From: Lutibacter sp. B1
GTDB taxonomy: Bacteria; Bacteroidota; Bacteroidia; Flavobacteriales; Flavobacteriaceae
DNA length: 64,000 nucleotides
NCBI RefSeq assembly: GCF_012524075.1
Contig: NZ_JAAZUI010000005.1
Coordinates: 62,001 to 126,000 of the forward strand
Reading direction: 5' to 3'
Within the stretch, counting starts at the first letter, position 1. Every line of letters begins with the position of its first letter. A program made the position numbers and the translations under genes. This document shows, piece by piece, positions 44,101-52,717 of this stretch. The notes below the pieces were generated by a model. The model was not told where the DNA came from. It was given only the letters and a program-made list of their open reading frames with translations, and did no database searches.

Positions 44101-46980
44101 TGCTGAGTCTGTTATCTCTACTCTGTATGTTCCTGCACTTAATCCTGACTGATCCTTAGAAGCAGCTTCCAATCCACTACCGTCTATTGTGCTCCAATTA
44201 TAACTTAAATTACCTACTGAGTTCTCTACCGTTAAAACTATTGATCCATCTGATGAAGAAGTCTCCCCAACACAAGATACATTCTCAACCTCTGCACTTA
44301 CAGTTAAAGTTGCGGGTGCAGTGATCGTATATTCTTTTACTGTGGTACATCCTCCTGCTGAGTCTGTTATCTCTACTCTGTATGTTCCTGCACTTAATCC
44401 TGACTGATCCTTAGAAGCAGCTTCCAATCCACTACCGTCTATTGTGCTCCAATTATAACTTAAATTGCCTACTGAGTTATCTACCGTTAAAACTATTGAT
44501 CCATCTGATGAAGAAACATCTCCTACACAGGATACATTCTCAACCTCTGCACTTACAGTTAAAGCTGCGGGTGCAGTGATCGTATATTCTTTTACTGTGA
44601 TACATCCTCCTGCTGAGTCTGTTATCTCTACTCTGTATGTTCCTGCACCTAATCCTGACTGATCCTTAGAAGCAGCTTCCAATCCACTACCGTCTATTGT
44701 GCTCCAATTATAACTTAAATTACCGACTGAATTCTCTACCGTTAAAACTATTGAACCATCTGATGAAGAAGTCTCTCCAACACAGGATACATTCTCAACC
44801 TCTGCACTTACAACTAATCCATAAACTAATACAGAAATAGGTACTCTATTAGGACTAATACAAGTGCTTGATAACCCTTCTGCAACATAATATGTTATTA
44901 TACCTGCATTATTTGTTGATGGAATTATAGTAGTTTGTGGCAAAGTAGAAGGGTTGTCATCTACATAATAATATAAAGTATAAGGTGTTGATGCTGTTAA
45001 AAAATTACTCGGTGTTGCTGTTAATGGGCTCGCTGTTTCATTCAAACAATATTCAACATTTTCAGTAATTGGAACAGAGGTAACAATTGATACTTCAATA
45101 GTAAATTGGTAATAACAATTAGTTGTTCCAGGAGGAACTGCATAATAAGTTGAAATTCCTGCTGTTGAAGGAAAAGGATTAGAAGAATTATATTCTATAG
45201 AAGAATCTGTTACAGGATATTCATTATAAAATCTTGAACCGGAAGGGAATTCTGCACTTACAGCAGATGTTTCAATAGGTCCTGATACATTACAAAAATA
45301 AAAATCTCTAACAGGTGTATAATTTGAACAATTATTATTAACATAATCTTCATAATCAATTATTATCTCTAAAGGTGTTGGTATTGGTTCACCTTCACAA
45401 ACCCCAGATGTTTCGTACCCCTTAATTAATGGTTGATTAAAATTAGTTTGAGAAATAGCCCCAACTCCTGTAGTTGTTCCATTTAATGAAACTATTGGAT
45501 TACAATCCTCATTAACTAAAAGTGAGCAATCTGTAGTTGCTTTTAATTTAAAAGATATTTCAGCTAATAAATCATCAGGATTATTAGGAATTGGTAATGT
45601 TCCTATATTCCAAACAATTGACCCAGTAGCTCCAAGGTTAAGATCAAAATACGGCGCTGCATTCATAACTAAAGGCGAATAGGTATTGTAAACTATACTC
45701 ATATCTTGATAAGTTGAAGTATAAGGTATAGGGATAACTATTTTAGTATTCTCGGTTGCTTCTGTTCCTTTATTTTTAATTTCTAATTTAAAATCAATTA
45801 TTTCACCTGGCAATACTGTTTCTGTTGTAGGATTTATAACACCATTAATCGCTGTAGTTGTCACTATTCCTTCTGTTTCAGGAACATATGCATCAACAGC
45901 AAATGTCACATTAAAAATTATATAAGTATCTTGCGTAGAACCATACCTAAATTGAGTTGTTGTTTGATTATTTGTTATAATTTCATTATTAATATTAGGA
46001 ACATCAAACATACTAATATCCAACCCAGTATTATTAACTAACATAGGATTACGTGGATTACCTCCTGTTTCTACTGATGAATTAAAAAAATTGTTATTTG
46101 TATTACCTGAATGATGAAGTTTCAAATAACTATTATCTGATTGTTTTAATATTTCAAAATAATCTCCCGAAATACCCACATCTCCTTCACCAGCCATTAA
46201 TCCTAATTTAAAATTGACATCTCCATTTTGTACAGATTTAAATCCCTCAACATCAATAGTATGTCTTGCTGTACCTCCAACAACATAAGCATATCCGTCA
46301 AACACAGTTATGTCTCTCCATTTCATTTTTGAATTTTCATAAATAACCACCATTCCCCAACCACCATAATAACCGGTACTAGCTCCATTACCTTGTGATA
46401 GTGCTATATCTGCCACCCAATATTCTCCAATTCCACCTGTTTTAACTTCTTCGGTAACTTCAATATAAGCTGCATACATATCATTATCACCCGGGAATTT
46501 GATACTATTATTATTTGTAACTAATGTTTTATAAGATGATTGGTTGGGAGTTTTAAATTTAACCGTACGCATTCGAGTATTAGAAAGATTACTTCCTCTT
46601 CCTGTCCAATATAACCCAGCATAAACAATATTTGAACACTCAGGTATAGCTCCATTTTCTGTAGAAAATGTTAAAGTTGCAGAAGATGAATTACTTGTAT
46701 TATTGTCATTATCATTATCCACATACACCATAACGTTGTTACTGTTATTTTTATCATCCTCATAACTAATTAAAGTAAGGTTAGTATTACCTATCATGGT
46801 AAAATCTCCTTTAACATTATACACTGTTTTTGATGGAGTAAATTCGGAAGTTCTAGGAGTAAAATCAACTCTTACTTGACTATAGGTTTCAAGATTATTA
46901 CTTATTATAAGTATAATAAATAAAACTAAATTAACTGGACTTATAAAGTGATACAACTTCGTAGGGAAAAGTTTTTTCAT
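41191..46980 (-). CDS. Giant surface protein with SprB-like and second-type repeats and type B T9SS sorting domain
   Basis: 1929 residues. Sec signal (about 1-35), a non-repeated adhesin-like region (about 36-720), four nearly identical 85-residue SprB-type units (about 721-1058, each with SCVG, NLSYNWSTIDG and GTYRVEITDSAGGC), one divergent SprB unit, then four nearly identical 86-residue units (about 1216-1560, with CDYADQSALDTAFENWLSGF) flanked by diverged copies. It ends with a gliding-motility-associated C-terminal domain (about 1840-1929, TPNDDGFNDAFEVKG and GTYFYVLKI). Expected at the cell surface via T9SS, perhaps for adhesion or gliding. Confidence 0.93.
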   Translation of the reverse strand: MKKLFPTKLYHFISPVNLVLFIILIISNNLETYSQVRVDFTPRTSEFTPSKTVYNVKGDFTMIGNTNLTLISYEDDKNNSNNVMVYVDNDNDNNTSNSSSATLTFSTENGAIPECSNIVYAGLYWTGRGSNLSNTRMRTVKFKTPNQSSYKTLVTNNNSIKFPGDNDMYAAYIEVTEEVKTGGIGEYWVADIALSQGNGASTGYYGGWGMVVIYENSKMKWRDITVFDGYAYVVGGTARHTIDVEGFKSVQNGDVNFKLGLMAGEGDVGISGDYFEILKQSDNSYLKLHHSGNTNNNFFNSSVETGGNPRNPMLVNNTGLDISMFDVPNINNEIITNNQTTTQFRYGSTQDTYIIFNVTFAVDAYVPETEGIVTTTAINGVINPTTETVLPGEIIDFKLEIKNKGTEATENTKIVIPIPYTSTYQDMSIVYNTYSPLVMNAAPYFDLNLGATGSIVWNIGTLPIPNNPDDLLAEISFKLKATTDCSLLVNEDCNPIVSLNGTTTGVGAISQTNFNQPLIKGYETSGVCEGEPIPTPLEIIIDYEDYVNNNCSNYTPVRDFYFCNVSGPIETSAVSAEFPSGSRFYNEYPVTDSSIEYNSSNPFPSTAGISTYYAVPPGTTNCYYQFTIEVSIVTSVPITENVEYCLNETASPLTATPSNFLTASTPYTLYYYVDDNPSTLPQTTIIPSTNNAGIITYYVAEGLSSTCISPNRVPISVLVYGLVVSAEVENVSCVGETSSSDGSIVLTVENSVGNLSYNWSTIDGSGLEAASKDQSGLGAGTYRVEITDSAGGCITVKEYTITAPAALTVSAEVENVSCVGDVSSSDGSIVLTVDNSVGNLSYNWSTIDGSGLEAASKDQSGLSAGTYRVEITDSAGGCTTVKEYTITAPATLTVSAEVENVSCVGETSSSDGSIVLTVENSVGNLSYNWSTIDGSGLEAASKDQSGLSAGTYRVEITDSAGGCTTVKEYTITAPAALTVSAEVENVSCVGDASSSDGSIVLMVENSVGNLSYNWSTIDGGGLEAASKDQSGLSAGTYRVEITDSAGGCTTIKEYTITAPDKITFTAVLTHNSCYGSAEGSIEVLVEGGSLNYQYAINNGEFNDSNIFNNLKADSYLISVIDTNGCEVTQEFEITEKPELIISCPELDNTIIDSCLPQNEVDVLFTNWLNQFSFQGGTNPVSNDFENISSPNNCGGSVEVEYIVKDDCNQVSCIKSFTVTAPEALIISGVEDKEVNACDYADQSALDTAFENWLSGFSVSGGCNPQATDLSNLTAPLLCEGGSVVVTYNVTDLYESGTDTATFTVTAPEALIISGVEDKEVNSCDYADQSALDTAFENWLSGFSVTGGCNPQATDLSNLTAPLLCEGGSVVVTYNVTDLCESGTDTATFTVTAPEALIISDVEDKEVNACDYADQSALDTAFENWLSGFSVTGGCNPQATDLSNLTAPLLCEGGSVVVTYNVTDLCESGTDTATFTVTAPEALTISDVEDKEVNSCDYADQSALDTAFKNWLSGFSVMGGCNPQATDLSNLTAPLLCEGGSVVVTYNVTDLCESGSDTAIFMVKTSELLSFEVQATSKTVECDGMGNGDELTAWLNNFGGAQAKDGCGNQLSLSYEIVTSTEECGATGVLVVDFIAEDICGNKATSRASFTIQDTAGPVLTNLPPTEIDVSCGEIPEVPVITVSDVCSGDGNVQEDYSETKIEELNSSSYTIERHWVFTDSCGNKTEYTQTVYVNQIDSVTEVVNICTDPRFADDFETISSIDLSELLSTASEYEGVWESADAESRLSDGIFDIVDLENGEYHFSFTTTGECSVTSYLTIIFDCKVLPCSTDDLAISKVVTPNDDGFNDAFEVKGLEGCGFTYDVKILNRWGKVVYQSDNYQNNWRGYNDSSGQTIGSNSKLPTGTYFYVLKIVDSGFKPITGYIYLGTH
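42299..43330 (-). repeat. Tandem array B: four 258-bp units inside the surface protein
   Basis: The same sequence recurs with a 258-bp period (checked at 42551, 42809 and 43067), coding 86 residues each. Copies differ at few sites, such as ISGVEDK versus ISDVEDK and LYESG versus LCESG. Confidence 0.9.
43806..44820 (-). repeat. Tandem array A: four 255-bp SprB-like units inside the surface protein
   Basis: Period 255 bp (for instance 43811 and 44066), coding 85 residues. Copies differ in a handful of codons (VGET, VGDV, VGDA; SGLS or SGLG). Confidence 0.9.
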
Positions 46981-47010
46981 TTCAGTTTTCTTTGGTTAGT
47001 TTAATACTGC

Positions 47011-47529
47011 TTAGGATGGATTTAGCATAATATAAAAAATAGTAAATTCAGAATCTGAGTTTAAAACAAACGATTCAATTTTGTTAGTGGTACATTTAAA
47101 ATAGCATTGTATATAAATGTATTTTAAATTATTAAAGCCTTTAATTTCAGACAAATCAAATACACGATGCAAATCACTTTCACTATTTAAACTGACTGTA
47201 ATAAGTTCAACATCATGAAATAATGAATTATCTATATGCAATAAATTAAATGATTCTAAATCTTCAAAAACAAGTTTTACCGGACTTGTATTACCAAAAA
47301 CTTTTTTTATTTCATTTTTTTCTATATAAGCAACCGGGTGTAAATCATACAAAAGACTATATAATCTTTCGAAATCCACTTTTTTATCATTGGCTAACGT
47401 ACCTTTAATTTCAAGCTTGTCCTCATTTAATTTGTATATTTTACTTTTTTGAGCACTAATTTGAATTGTATTTAAAACGATAAAAAAAGTTATAAAAAAC
47501 TTATAAAAAGAAGTAATTTTTTTTTCCAT
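47011..47529 (-). CDS. Small exported protein of unknown function
   Basis: 172 residues. Signal peptide with a hydrophobic stretch at about 10-25 ending ISAQ, then a mixed domain with FERLYSLLYDLHPVAYIEKNEI and a leucine-rich-repeat-like stretch of FNLLHIDNSLFHDVELITVSLN. Encoded 30 bases upstream of the giant surface protein and probably the first gene of that operon. I do not recognise a family. It may help surface display of the cargo, by position only. Confidence 0.65.
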   Translation of the reverse strand: MEKKITSFYKFFITFFIVLNTIQISAQKSKIYKLNEDKLEIKGTLANDKKVDFERLYSLLYDLHPVAYIEKNEIKKVFGNTSPVKLVFEDLESFNLLHIDNSLFHDVELITVSLNSESDLHRVFDLSEIKGFNNLKYIYIQCYFKCTTNKIESFVLNSDSEFTIFYIMLNPS

Positions 47530-48003
47530 ATCTCAATAAATTAAATATAAATTATAACCCTTAAAGCTTTATAACTTTAAGTACAACAATAGTTAGCATA
47601 CTATAACTCTTACCAACTTTTATTATAAATAGATACTTTTAAAGTACTAATTTAACTTGTGTATAAACAATTATGTTTTTTGGTATTTATGGGGAACCAA
47701 TTTCTCAATATTATAACCCAAATGTAAATAAAAACTAACATAAGTAGTTAATTTTCAGTAGTTTTGTTAAGGGAATTTAGCAAAACGCTTCTTATTAATA
47801 ATAAATGGTGTAAAAAACTTAATAAATAGCACTTTTTTAAATGTAGCACTTTTTATACCCCTTTATACATACTTAATTTTCAATATATTAATTTGTTATT
47901 TTATTATAACAAGGTAAAGATTTACTAAAAAATAAGTCTTGTTGTTGTAAATAATAAATAAATAAAAAACCTATTTTTGTAATTCAACTTTTATGAAAAA
48001 ATT
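47530..48003. other. AT-rich divergent intergenic region
   Basis: 474 bases between the surface-protein operon and lpd with no credible gene. It contains a direct repeat AGCACTTTTT (47828-47837 and 47845-47854), a near-palindrome TACTTTTAAAGTA (47634-47646), and on the plus strand an exact lpd promoter box TATTTTTG (47972-47979). I found no clear TAnnTTTG box for the minus-strand operon. Confidence 0.5.
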
Positions 48004-49404
48004 ATGAGTACATATGATGTAGCCGTTATTGGTTCAGGACCTGGAGGATATGTTGCAGCAATTCGCTGTGCACAATTAGGATTAAAAACTGCAATAATAG
48101 AGAAATACAATACCTTAGGAGGAACTTGCTTAAATGTAGGTTGTATCCCGTCAAAAGCATTACTAGATTCTTCACACCATTATTACGATGCTACAAAACA
48201 TTTTTCAACTCACGGAATAGATGTGAAAGGTTTAGAAGTGAATTTCAAACAAATGATTGATCGTAAAAATGAAGTTGTTGCTCAAACATCAGGAGGAATC
48301 AATTATTTAATGGATAAAAATAATATTACCGTTTTTAATGGCGTAGGTTCTTTTAAAGATAGTACTCATATTACAATAATAAGGTCTGATAAATCTTCAG
48401 AAGAAATTGAAGCAAATAATACAATTATTGCTACCGGTTCTAAGCCCTCGTCTTTACCATTTATTGAATTAGATAAAAAAAGAGTGATTACTTCTACCGA
48501 AGTTTTAAGTTTAAACGAAATACCAAAACATTTAATTGTAATTGGTGGTGGAGTTATAGGTTTGGAATTAGGATCGGTATATAAAAGATTGGGATCGGAT
48601 GTTTCTGTAATTGAATATATGCCTAATATAATTCCGGGAATGGACGGGATGCTTTCAAAAGAATTACAAAAATCCCTAAAAAAACAAGGAATAAAATTTT
48701 ATACCGGTCATAAAGTAAATTCAGTAAAAAGCTCCGGTAATGAAGTTGTTGTTACTGCCAATGATAAAAAAGGAAATCCTGTAGAATTTAAAGGCGATTA
48801 TACTTTAGTATCTGTAGGTAGAAAACCGTATACTGAAGGATTAGGATTGGAAAACATCGGTGTAAAAATAAGTGATAAAGGTCAAATTGAAACAAACGAA
48901 CATTTACAAACCAACGTTTCTAATATCTATGCAATTGGCGATGTTGTAAAAGGTGCAATGTTAGCTCACAAAGCTGAAGAAGAAGGAACTATGGTTGCTG
49001 AAATTATTGCAGGTCAAAAACCGCATATTGATTATAATTTAATTCCGGGAGTTGTTTATACTTGGCCAGAAGTTGCCGCTGTTGGCAAAACCGAAGAGCA
49101 ATTAAAAGAAGAAGGTGCTAACTACAAATCCGGAACTTTTGCGATACGTGCTTTAGGAAGAGCAAGAGCAAGTATGGATATTGATGGTCAAATAAAAGTA
49201 TTGGCTGATGCTGAAACTGATGAAATTTTAGGTGTGCATATGATTAGTGCCAGAGCTGCCGATATGATTGCCGAAGCTGTTATTGCCATGGAATTTAGAG
49301 CTTCTTCAGAAGATATTGCACGTTCGTCTCACGCACATCCAACTTTTACTGAAGCATTTAAAGAAGCTTGTTTAGCTGTTAATAACAGAGCTATTCACAG
49401 TTAG
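48004..49404 (+). CDS. lpd: Dihydrolipoyl dehydrogenase
   Basis: FAD-dependent E3 subunit of 2-oxoacid dehydrogenases. 466 residues; FAD loop GSGPGGYVAA (10-19), redox pair C42/C47 in GGTCLNVGCIPSK, NAD loop GGGVIGLELGS near residue 181, and active-site H445 and E450 in HAHPTFTEA. Stands alone without E1 or E2 genes, so it likely serves several complexes. Confidence 0.95.
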   Translation: MSTYDVAVIGSGPGGYVAAIRCAQLGLKTAIIEKYNTLGGTCLNVGCIPSKALLDSSHHYYDATKHFSTHGIDVKGLEVNFKQMIDRKNEVVAQTSGGINYLMDKNNITVFNGVGSFKDSTHITIIRSDKSSEEIEANNTIIATGSKPSSLPFIELDKKRVITSTEVLSLNEIPKHLIVIGGGVIGLELGSVYKRLGSDVSVIEYMPNIIPGMDGMLSKELQKSLKKQGIKFYTGHKVNSVKSSGNEVVVTANDKKGNPVEFKGDYTLVSVGRKPYTEGLGLENIGVKISDKGQIETNEHLQTNVSNIYAIGDVVKGAMLAHKAEEEGTMVAEIIAGQKPHIDYNLIPGVVYTWPEVAAVGKTEEQLKEEGANYKSGTFAIRALGRARASMDIDGQIKVLADAETDEILGVHMISARAADMIAEAVIAMEFRASSEDIARSSHAHPTFTEAFKEACLAVNNRAIHS

Positions 49405-49443
49405 ATTATAAAATTCGTCATGCTTCTCATAAAATATAATAAG

Positions 49444-49464
49444 ACCCTGAATCAAGTTCAGGGT
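49444..49464. repeat. Short dispersed-repeat hairpin after lpd
   Basis: ACCCTGAA, loop TCAAG, TTCAGGGT, a perfect 8-bp stem of a type common between genes in flavobacteria; the flanking GTCATGCT (49427ff) also matches that element as I remember it. One copy here. Confidence 0.5.
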
Positions 49465-49495
49465 AACGTATAACCAGCTAATAGAATTATATTCC

Positions 49496-49524
49496 AAAAG
49501 TCCTTTCAATTTGAAGGGACTTTT
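49496..49524 (+). terminator. Terminator after lpd
   Basis: AAAAGTCCTTTCAA with TTGAAGGGACTTTT (one G-U pair) followed by CTATTTTT. Lies just upstream of pabB. Confidence 0.7.
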
Positions 49525-49538
49525 CTATTTTTGCGACA

Positions 49539-50840
49539 ATGCAACGAACTGGTAAAAAAATTCAGATTGAAAATATTTCTGAATTTAAACAACAACTTTT
49601 ACTATGGGCTCAGCAGTTTAACATCGCTGTTTGGCTAGATAGTAATAATTACCATCAAAAGCACTCAACTTTTGATGCAGTATTGGCTATTGATGCATTT
49701 TCACATATTGAAACCAATTATAAAAATGCTTTTGAGCAGTTAAAAAACTATCAAACAAAAGTTAACGATTATATTTTTGGTTATTTAGGATACGATTTAA
49801 AAAATGACGTAGAGAAATTAACTTCCGCTAATTTTGATGGATTGCATTTTTCTGATTTATTCTTTTTTCAGCCAAAAAAAATATTCTTAATTAAAGAAAA
49901 TACTGTTGAAATAAAATATATTACTGAAGTTGAAAATGAGATTGAAACTGATTTAAAAACTATTTTCAAAATCAACAACCAACAAACAAAAACCAATAGT
50001 AAAAACATCAAAATAAAATTACGTATCCATAAAGATGAATACTACAACAAGTTACATTCAATTTTAAACCACATTCATAGAGGCGATATTTATGAAGCCA
50101 ATTTTTGTCAGGAATTTTACAGCAAAAATTCAACTATAAATCCGCAGGAAGTTTATCAAAATTTAAACGAAATATCCAAACCTCCTTTTGCAACATTTTT
50201 AAAGTTAAATGATAAATTTTTATTATCGGCTTCACCGGAACGCTATTTAAAAAAAGAAGGTGATACTGTAATTTCACAACCCATAAAAGGAACTGAAAAA
50301 AGAGCATCATCAAAAAAAGAAGATGAAAAACTCATTAAAGAGTTAGAACAAAATCCTAAAGAACGTGCTGAAAATATTATGATTGTTGATTTGGTGAGAA
50401 ACGATTTGTCACGTTCAGCCATAAAAGGTTCGGTAAAAGTAGATGAATTATGCAAAGTATATACCTTTGAACAAGTGCATCAACTTATTTCTACAGTTTC
50501 ATGCAAAGTAAAAAAAAACATACATCCTGTTGATATTATAAAAGATACTTTTCCTATGGGAAGCATGACCGGAGCTCCAAAAATTTCGGCACTAAAAATT
50601 ATTGAAGAATTAGAAGAAACCAAACGAGGTTTATACTCTGGTGCTGTTGGTTATTTTACACCCAATGGAAATTTTGATTTTAATGTAATTATTAGAAGTA
50701 TTTTATACAATTCATCTAAAAAATACATTTCTTACTCGGTAGGCGGAGCCATAACAGCTCAATCTATTCCGGAAAAAGAATACGAAGAATGCTTACTCAA
50801 AGCTAAAGCTATGAAACAGGTTTTATTAAAAGCCAAATAA
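49539..50840 (+). CDS. pabB: Aminodeoxychorismate synthase component I
   Basis: Chorismate-utilising enzyme of folate synthesis (makes 4-amino-4-deoxychorismate). 433 residues; C-terminal chorismate-binding domain from about residue 165 with NFCQEFYS, ASPERYL, ENIMIVDLVRNDLSR and MGSMTGAPK motifs. Could be read as TrpE family, but length and isolation from trp genes favour PabB. Followed 17 bases later by tilS. Confidence 0.85.
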   Translation: MQRTGKKIQIENISEFKQQLLLWAQQFNIAVWLDSNNYHQKHSTFDAVLAIDAFSHIETNYKNAFEQLKNYQTKVNDYIFGYLGYDLKNDVEKLTSANFDGLHFSDLFFFQPKKIFLIKENTVEIKYITEVENEIETDLKTIFKINNQQTKTNSKNIKIKLRIHKDEYYNKLHSILNHIHRGDIYEANFCQEFYSKNSTINPQEVYQNLNEISKPPFATFLKLNDKFLLSASPERYLKKEGDTVISQPIKGTEKRASSKKEDEKLIKELEQNPKERAENIMIVDLVRNDLSRSAIKGSVKVDELCKVYTFEQVHQLISTVSCKVKKNIHPVDIIKDTFPMGSMTGAPKISALKIIEELEETKRGLYSGAVGYFTPNGNFDFNVIIRSILYNSSKKYISYSVGGAITAQSIPEKEYEECLLKAKAMKQVLLKAK

Positions 50841-50857
50841 TTATCTTTACAACAACT

Positions 50858-52216
50858 ATGAGAATTCAATTTCAGGAACATATAAACAAAAATTTATCGT
50901 TTTTAAATGATAAAAAATTACTTGTAGCTATTTCGGGCGGAATAGACAGCATTGTTTTAACTCGTTTATTGTATAAATTAGGTTTTTCAATATCGCTTGC
51001 ACACTGTAATTTTTTATTACGAGGTAAAGACAGCAATAAAGACGAGCAATTTGTTATTGAATTAGGAAAAAAATATAAAGTTCCAACCCACACCATTAAG
51101 TTTGAAACCGAAAAATATGCGACGGAAAACGGAATTTCTATTCAAATGGCTGCTCGTGAGTTAAGGTACAATTGGTTTCAGGAAATAATTGAAAATCAAA
51201 AATTAGATTACGTAATAACTGCGCATCAAAAAGATGATGTTTTAGAAACCTTTTTAATAAATATTACCCGAGGAACAGGTTTAGATGGTTTAACCGGAAT
51301 TCCGGAAGTTAATGGAAATATTGTTAGACCTATGCTTCCTTTTTCTAGAGAAGACGTATTGGTTTACGCTACCAAACACAAATTATTTTGGCGTGAAGAC
51401 AGCAGTAACTCTTCAATTAAATATCTTAGAAATAAAATTAGACATAAGGTAATTCCTGTTTTAAAAGAGTTAAATCCGAGTTTGCTAGATTCTTTTCAAA
51501 ATACACTTGAAAACTTAAAAGGAAGTCAGCAAATAATTAACGACTCCATTAAAAATATTCAAGAAAAGATTATTTCCTCACAAAACAATAATTTACATCT
51601 AAACATTTTAGAACTTAAAAAACTATCGAACCCCAAAATTTATTTGTATGAACTATTAAAAACATACGGATTTACAGAGTGGAATGTTATAACCGATTTA
51701 TTAAATGCACAAAGTGGTAAACAAATTTTAAGCAAAACACATAGGTTAATTAAAAATCGGGATTCTCTAATTTTAACTGAAATCGAAATGGTTGATGAAG
51801 AAAACACTTCAACCATTTATATTGAAGAAAATACATCTCAAATTTCGCATCCAATTTCACTTAAATTTGAAACTATTGTAATTCCTTTTGATACAAAAAA
51901 TCATCAAAATAAAATTTTAAACGAACTTATTTTTGATGATATCAATACCATTTCAATAGATTACGACAAACTACAATTTCCTTTAACAATAAGAAAATGG
52001 GAAAAAGGAGATTATTTTTTTCCAATTGGATTACAAGGAAAAAAGAAGCTGAGCAAGTTTTTTAAAGACGAAAAATTATCAATAGTTGAAAAAGATGCTA
52101 TTTGGCTTTTATGCTCTAAAAAAGAAATTGTTTGGGTTATTGGAAAAAGATTGGATGACAGATTTAAAGTTACAAAGACTACTTCAAAAATATTAAAAAT
52201 AAAATTAATTTCTTAA
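50858..52216 (+). CDS. tilS: tRNA(Ile)-lysidine synthetase
   Basis: Modifies C34 of the CAU-anticodon tRNA-Ile to lysidine so that it reads AUA. 452 residues; PP-loop SGGIDS at 26-31, RGKDSNKDE and TAHQKDDVLETFLINITRG motifs of the N-terminal domain, C-terminal substrate domain to the end (GKRLDDRFKVTKTT). Same strand and close to pabB. Confidence 0.95.
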   Translation: MRIQFQEHINKNLSFLNDKKLLVAISGGIDSIVLTRLLYKLGFSISLAHCNFLLRGKDSNKDEQFVIELGKKYKVPTHTIKFETEKYATENGISIQMAARELRYNWFQEIIENQKLDYVITAHQKDDVLETFLINITRGTGLDGLTGIPEVNGNIVRPMLPFSREDVLVYATKHKLFWREDSSNSSIKYLRNKIRHKVIPVLKELNPSLLDSFQNTLENLKGSQQIINDSIKNIQEKIISSQNNNLHLNILELKKLSNPKIYLYELLKTYGFTEWNVITDLLNAQSGKQILSKTHRLIKNRDSLILTEIEMVDEENTSTIYIEENTSQISHPISLKFETIVIPFDTKNHQNKILNELIFDDINTISIDYDKLQFPLTIRKWEKGDYFFPIGLQGKKKLSKFFKDEKLSIVEKDAIWLLCSKKEIVWVIGKRLDDRFKVTKTTSKILKIKLIS

Positions 52217-52254
52217 TTCTGAATATTTCATTAACTTTATATAAACTATTGTTA

Positions 52255-52608
52255 ATGAATTCATTTAAAAAAATATTGGTATTTATTTTACTAATTCTTT
52301 GTTTTAATATTGGTTTTTCACAAGAAAAAAATGATTCGTTACCATACAGTATTTATACGTCTTCTAATTTATCTTCAAATTTTAACAAATACAATCTTAA
52401 TAAAACGCTTAATTTAACATCCTTTAAATTTGTATCACTCGATGTTAGTAATATTGAGGACGGCCTATTTACAATAAGCTACAATAATTTAAACAAAACT
52501 CCCAGCAAATATATTTATGATACTTATATGGATATATACCAAAACCTTAATTTAAAAAAAAGTTTTTTTAAAGTATCCGATTTATACATAGTCCCTCGTA
52601 AAAAATAA
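52255..52608 (+). CDS. Small exported protein of unknown function
   Basis: 117 residues from ATG 52255 (MNSFKKILVFILLILCFNIG); a TTG two codons earlier is the only other option. Signal peptide ends about FSQ (residue 21). The mature part is polar with repeats of N/S/Y and no domain known to me. It is 38 bases after tilS and 109 before ppc. Real but unassigned. Confidence 0.6.
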   Translation: MNSFKKILVFILLILCFNIGFSQEKNDSLPYSIYTSSNLSSNFNKYNLNKTLNLTSFKFVSLDVSNIEDGLFTISYNNLNKTPSKYIYDTYMDIYQNLNLKKSFFKVSDLYIVPRKK

Positions 52609-52717
52609 AATTAGAATCTTTCATTCACAAAAAAAACGATTTCGTTAAATTAGCATAATAAAAATACTTAATTAATTTAGCTTTTGTATTTTTCAGCACT
52701 AATAATTAATAAAATCA

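Noticed and set aside
42299-44820. CRISPR-like array
   Set aside because: Units are 255-258 bp, in frame and coding; no short palindromic repeats with unique spacers exist here or elsewhere in the window.
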